Made by a program: the position numbers and the translations under genes. The notes beneath the pieces were generated by a model. That model saw nothing but the letters and a program-made list of their open reading frames with translations, was not told the DNA's origin and ran no database searches. A stretch of DNA of 64,000 nt from Opitutus sp. (GTDB lineage: Bacteria; Verrucomicrobiota; Verrucomicrobiia; Opitutales; Opitutaceae): NCBI GenBank assembly GCA_009695305.1, contig SIBG01000001.1:38478-102477 (forward strand), read 5' to 3'. This document shows, piece by piece, positions 60,344-64,000 of the stretch (position 1 is the first letter of the stretch; every line of letters begins with the position of its first letter).

Positions 60344-62173
60344 ATGAAAAAACTTTTCAAACCCACCGCCACGCTGGTCCTGCTGACCGCGCTCATGTTG
60401 CTGGAATCATCCGGCCTGTCGGCGCAAAACACTGCGGCCGCCGCCGCGCCCGCCCGCCCGGCCGCCGACTGGAGCCGCACCCCGACCTCGGAGCCCACCT
60501 ACAAGGTGCGACTGGACTTCAACCGCTGGCACGACGTCGCCGATCTTCAGGCCGACCTGCGCACGCTCGAAAAAGCCTACCCGAAATTTCTGAAATACAT
60601 TTCGCTCGGCAAGAGTTACGGCGGCCGCGACATCGCCGGGATTATTCTCAACAATCCCGACACCGGTGCCGACACCACCAAGCCGGCGATGTATATCGAG
60701 GCCAACATCCACGGCAACGAGATCCAGGGCGGCGAAGTCTGCCTCTACACGATTTGGTATCTGATGGAGAACTATGGGAAGATTCCGCGCATCACCAAAC
60801 TCGTCGATGAGCGGGCGTTCTACATCGTGCCCTCGGTCAACCCCGACGGTCGCGATTATTTCATGCACGGCTCGGGCCAGGGTGCGCGCACCGGACACCT
60901 GCCGCTCGACGAAGACAACGACTATCTGTTCGACGAAGACGGCCCGGAGGATTTGAACGGCAACGGCGTCATCGAGCAGATCCGCAAATACGTGCCCGGC
61001 CAGGGCACGCACCGGAAAAGCGCCGCCGATCCCCGCATCCTGGAAGCCGTCAAACCGGGCGAATTCGGCGACTACGTCCTGCTCGGCGTGGAGGGCATTG
61101 ATCACGACGGCGACGGCCGCGTGGGCGAAGACGGTCCCGGCGGCTACGATCCCAACCGCAACTTTGCGTCCGACTGGCAGCCGAACTACGTCCAGCGCGG
61201 CGCGATGGAGTATCCGTTTCAGTTGCCCGAGGCGAGGGCCGTCAACGATTTCCTCCTCGCCCATCCGAATGTCGCCGGTCTCCAGACCTACCACAACAGC
61301 GGCGGCATGATCCTGCGCAGCCCCGGGGCCGAATCGATCGGGGAATATCCGGCGGCCGACGTCCGCGTCTATGATGAAATCGGCCGGACGGGCGAGCGCA
61401 TGCTGCCCTATTATCGCTACCTGATCATCTGGAGCGGACTTTACACGGTGCACGGCGGCACCACCGACTGGGGCAACGACACGCTGGGAATCCTGTCGTT
61501 CTCGAACGAGCTGTGGAACGTCGGGCAGTATTTCAACAGCCCCGAGCTGAAGGAGCAGCAAAGAGATCCGGAGAGTGTGATCGCTCCGCGCGTGGCCAAT
61601 AATTTCTTCAACGACAAACTGGAGTTCGGTGACGAGCTGACGGAGTGGAAGGCCTTCAAGCACCCGCAATTTGGCGACGTCGAAATCGGCGGGACTTTCA
61701 AGAAGACCTTTGGCCGCCTGCCACCGCGCTTCATGAACGAGGAGCTCTGCCACCGGAACATGGCGTTTTCCCTCTACCAGGCCGACGAAATGCCCCAGAT
61801 GGCGATCGGCGAAACCAAGGTCGAAAAAATCGCCGACGGCGTTTTCAAACTCTGGGTGGACCTCAACAACCCGAAGGTGACTCCCACGATCCTGGCCAAG
61901 GCCGCGCTGAACAACGTCGTGCCGCCGGATTTGTTGACGATCGACGGCAAGGGACTCGAAGTGCTGGCGGCCAGCTGGGTGCCCAACAAGTGGCGGCCCG
62001 GCGTAGCCCCGATGATTGATCAGAAGGACTTGAAACGAATCATGGTCCGCAACGGCCACCCTGGCCGCACCATCCGCACCGTGCAATACCTCGTCCGGGG
62101 ATCGGGTAGCGTGTCCGTCACCTATGCCACGGTGAAAGGTGGCACCGTGCGGAAGGTGATCGCGCTCCAGTAG
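60344..62173 (+). CDS. M14 family metallocarboxypeptidase, secreted
   Basis: ANIHGNEIQGGEV (HxxE), PSVNPDGRDYF, GGYDPNRNF, LQTYHNSGGMIL (third His). Confidence 0.87.
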   Translation: MKKLFKPTATLVLLTALMLLESSGLSAQNTAAAAAPARPAADWSRTPTSEPTYKVRLDFNRWHDVADLQADLRTLEKAYPKFLKYISLGKSYGGRDIAGIILNNPDTGADTTKPAMYIEANIHGNEIQGGEVCLYTIWYLMENYGKIPRITKLVDERAFYIVPSVNPDGRDYFMHGSGQGARTGHLPLDEDNDYLFDEDGPEDLNGNGVIEQIRKYVPGQGTHRKSAADPRILEAVKPGEFGDYVLLGVEGIDHDGDGRVGEDGPGGYDPNRNFASDWQPNYVQRGAMEYPFQLPEARAVNDFLLAHPNVAGLQTYHNSGGMILRSPGAESIGEYPAADVRVYDEIGRTGERMLPYYRYLIIWSGLYTVHGGTTDWGNDTLGILSFSNELWNVGQYFNSPELKEQQRDPESVIAPRVANNFFNDKLEFGDELTEWKAFKHPQFGDVEIGGTFKKTFGRLPPRFMNEELCHRNMAFSLYQADEMPQMAIGETKVEKIADGVFKLWVDLNNPKVTPTILAKAALNNVVPPDLLTIDGKGLEVLAASWVPNKWRPGVAPMIDQKDLKRIMVRNGHPGRTIRTVQYLVRGSGSVSVTYATVKGGTVRKVIALQ

Positions 62174-62220
62174 CGTTCATGGGCGCCGGTGCTGGGGAGA
62201 CCGGCCGCGCACCGGTCCAG

Positions 62221-62582
62221 TTATCGACCCCCGGCGCCGCCCGGCTTGAAGGCCGTCGCGAAATACACGGCGAGCAGGATCAGCGCGAAGCTCACGGCGT
62301 AGTTCCACGTGAGTTTTTCGCCGAGCACGAACCACGCAAACGCGACAAACACTCCCAGTGTGATCACCTCCTGCGCGATTTTGAGTTGATACCCACTCAG
62401 GCCGCTGGCGTAGCCCCCGCGATTCGCCGGCACCATCAGGCAGTATTCGAAGAACGCGATGCCCCACGCCATGAGGATCACGAGCCAGAGCGCCTTGCCC
62501 TCGAAAATCTTCAGCTTGAGCTGCCATACCAGGCCAGCGTCATGAAAATATTGGAGGCGACGAGGAGGAGGATGGTTCTCAT
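62221..62582 (-). pseudogene. DUF486-family membrane protein, frameshifted (or assembly error)
   Basis: MRTILLLVASNIFMTLAWYG then stop in frame 1; LKLKIFEGKALWLVILMAWGIAFFEYCLMVPANRGGYA... continues one base out of frame. Total length is 362 nt. Confidence 0.75.
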
Positions 62583-62600
62583 ATTCTGAAAAAAGGAATT

Positions 62601-62680
62601 AACCACGGATCACACGGATGGACACGGATCACACCATCGCCGCGTGGATCGAATCCGCGCTCATGCGTGAAATCCGTGGT
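62601..62680. repeat. ACCACGGAT dispersed inverted-repeat element (second copy)
   Basis: AACCACGGATCACACGGATGGACACGGATC ... CATGCGTGAAATCCGTGGT. Confidence 0.75.
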
Positions 62681-62693
62681 CAAAAATCAGGCA

Positions 62694-63668
62694 TCAGAGC
62701 TGGTAGTAAACCCGGAACCACTCGACGAACTGCTTCAATCCTTCCTCGAGTGGCACTTTGGGCGTGAAACCGATCGCGGCCTGCACGCGCGTGAGGTCGG
62801 CGCAGGTTTCAAACATGTCGCCCGGCTGCGGCGGGAGCAGTTCGACCTGCGCGGAGCGGCCGAGGAGTTGCTCGAGCATCTTTACGAAGAGCAGGGTCTC
62901 GACCGGGCGGTGATGGCCGAGATTGAAAATCCGCATCGGCGGGGTGGGGGACTCGGCCGGCGGATAGAGCAGCACCTTCACGACGCCGTCTACGATGTCG
63001 TCGACATAGGTGAAGTCCCGGAGATTTTTCCCGTGGTTGAACAGTTTCAGCGGTTTGCCCTCGCAGATCGCGCGCGCGAAGATCGTCGGCGCCATGTCGG
63101 GCCGGCCCCACGGGCCGTAGACGGTAAAAAAGCGCAGGCCGGTGATGCGGAGCCCATGGTTGAGCGCGTAGCTGTGCGCCATCAGCTCGTTGGCTTTCTT
63201 CGTCGCCCCATAATACGACACGGGTTGATCGGTGTTGTCCTCCTCGCGAAACGGCGACTTCGCGCCCGCGCCGTAGACGCTGCTGCTCGACGCAAACACG
63301 AGGTGCTTCGGGGGCGTGCGGCGGCATGCTTCGAGCACGCTCGCGAAGCCGGCGAGGTTGCTGTGCGTGTAGGCCACCGGATTTTCCATGCTGTAGCGCA
63401 CGCCGGGCTGCGCGCCGAGATGCACAACATACTCCGGCTTAAAATGCGCCATGAGGGCGGCAAATTTTTCCGCCTCCGCGAAATCCGCCTGCACGAAACG
63501 GAAATCCTCGATGGCCGCGAGTGCGGCGAGCCGGGCCCGTTTGAGCGCGACCTCGTAGTAGTCGCCCACGTTGTCCACACCGAGCACCTCGCAGCGCTTC
63601 GTCTCTGCGAGACGGCGCGCGACGTGGTAACCGATGAAGCCGGCTGCGCCGGTCACGAGGACTTTCAT
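62694..63668 (-). CDS. NAD-dependent epimerase, UDP-glucuronate 4-epimerase-like
   Basis: MKVLVTGAAGFIGYHVARRLAE; VYGAGAKSPFREEDNTDQPVSYYGATKKANELMAHSYALNHGLRITGLRFFTVYGPWGRPDMA. Confidence 0.88.
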   Translation of the reverse strand: MKVLVTGAAGFIGYHVARRLAETKRCEVLGVDNVGDYYEVALKRARLAALAAIEDFRFVQADFAEAEKFAALMAHFKPEYVVHLGAQPGVRYSMENPVAYTHSNLAGFASVLEACRRTPPKHLVFASSSSVYGAGAKSPFREEDNTDQPVSYYGATKKANELMAHSYALNHGLRITGLRFFTVYGPWGRPDMAPTIFARAICEGKPLKLFNHGKNLRDFTYVDDIVDGVVKVLLYPPAESPTPPMRIFNLGHHRPVETLLFVKMLEQLLGRSAQVELLPPQPGDMFETCADLTRVQAAIGFTPKVPLEEGLKQFVEWFRVYYQL

Positions 63669-63862
63669 TCGCTGCGTGATAGGGCCCGCCGCGAACGGCG
63701 GGAAGCTCCAAATTCCAAATGCCGCAACGGAGGGGCGCGCCTCGTGCGCGCCTTGGCCCGAAGGGCGCGGACAAGCCGCGCATCTACGCCGGCCGGTGCC
63801 GCGCGGCCCATATCCGCCTTGCGGCGTCCCGCGGCGTCCGCGAGTCTCACGCCGCTCCCAGC

Positions 63863-64000
63863 ATGACCGCCCCGACGACAACCGCTTCGCGTGCGGTCTT
63901 CCTCAGCTACGCGTCCCAAGACGCGGAGGCGGCGCGGCGTATTTGCGAGTCGTTGCGGGCGTCGGGCATCGAGGTGTGGTTCGATGCCGACGGCGGACTC
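63863..64000 (+). CDS. TIR-domain protein, N-terminus only (runs off right edge)
   Basis: MTAPTTTASRAVFLSYASQDAEAARRICESLRASGIEVWFDADGGL; closely similar to the TIR at 18.5 kb. Confidence 0.8.
   Translation, partial: MTAPTTTASRAVFLSYASQDAEAARRICESLRASGIEVWFDADGGL

Noticed and set aside
60407-62086. 559-aa minus-strand ORF
   Set aside because: Antisense shadow of the second M14 gene.

Overview
The window is a gene-dense, high-GC bacterial chromosome segment. Its gene content and protein style suggest a Verrucomicrobia/Opitutaceae-like organism (inference). Most of it is housekeeping: nuoABCD, gmk, miaB, a DAHP synthase, rlmN, pdxH, an OleC/OleD-like pair followed by a VUT-family transporter, RNase D, queC/queE, a feoA-feoA-feoB operon, a complete atp operon (atpBEFHAGDC), trmB-mnmG-mnmE, an ABC exporter, recA and two M14 peptidase paralogs. 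Several less ordinary signals stand out. (1) A TIR + Ser/Thr kinase + PEGA + SUMF1/FGE + alpha/beta-hydrolase reading frame at about 18.4-22.1 kb is kept in a single frame. It is broken by an in-frame amber codon inside the TIR domain and by a 135-bp, frame-preserving, hairpin-bearing insertion inside the hydrolase domain. A second, related TIR gene begins at the right edge. (2) A perfect 16-bp parS-like palindrome lies inside the mnmG coding sequence, in a segment that looks like a lineage-specific protein insertion. (3) At least three families of small dispersed palindromic elements are present, including GTAG-bounded REPIN-like elements. One of these is nested inside another and supplies the stop codons of both convergent neighbours. 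One AT-rich repeat is inserted in frame inside an RNA methyltransferase. (4) The first M14 paralog has lost canonical zinc ligands. (5) A DUF486-family gene appears frameshifted, with a near-identical fragment about 4.3 kb away. (6) There are near-perfect palindromic operator candidates upstream of recA and feoA. No tRNA, rRNA or CRISPR array was recognised. All family calls come from reading motifs; no database search was run.
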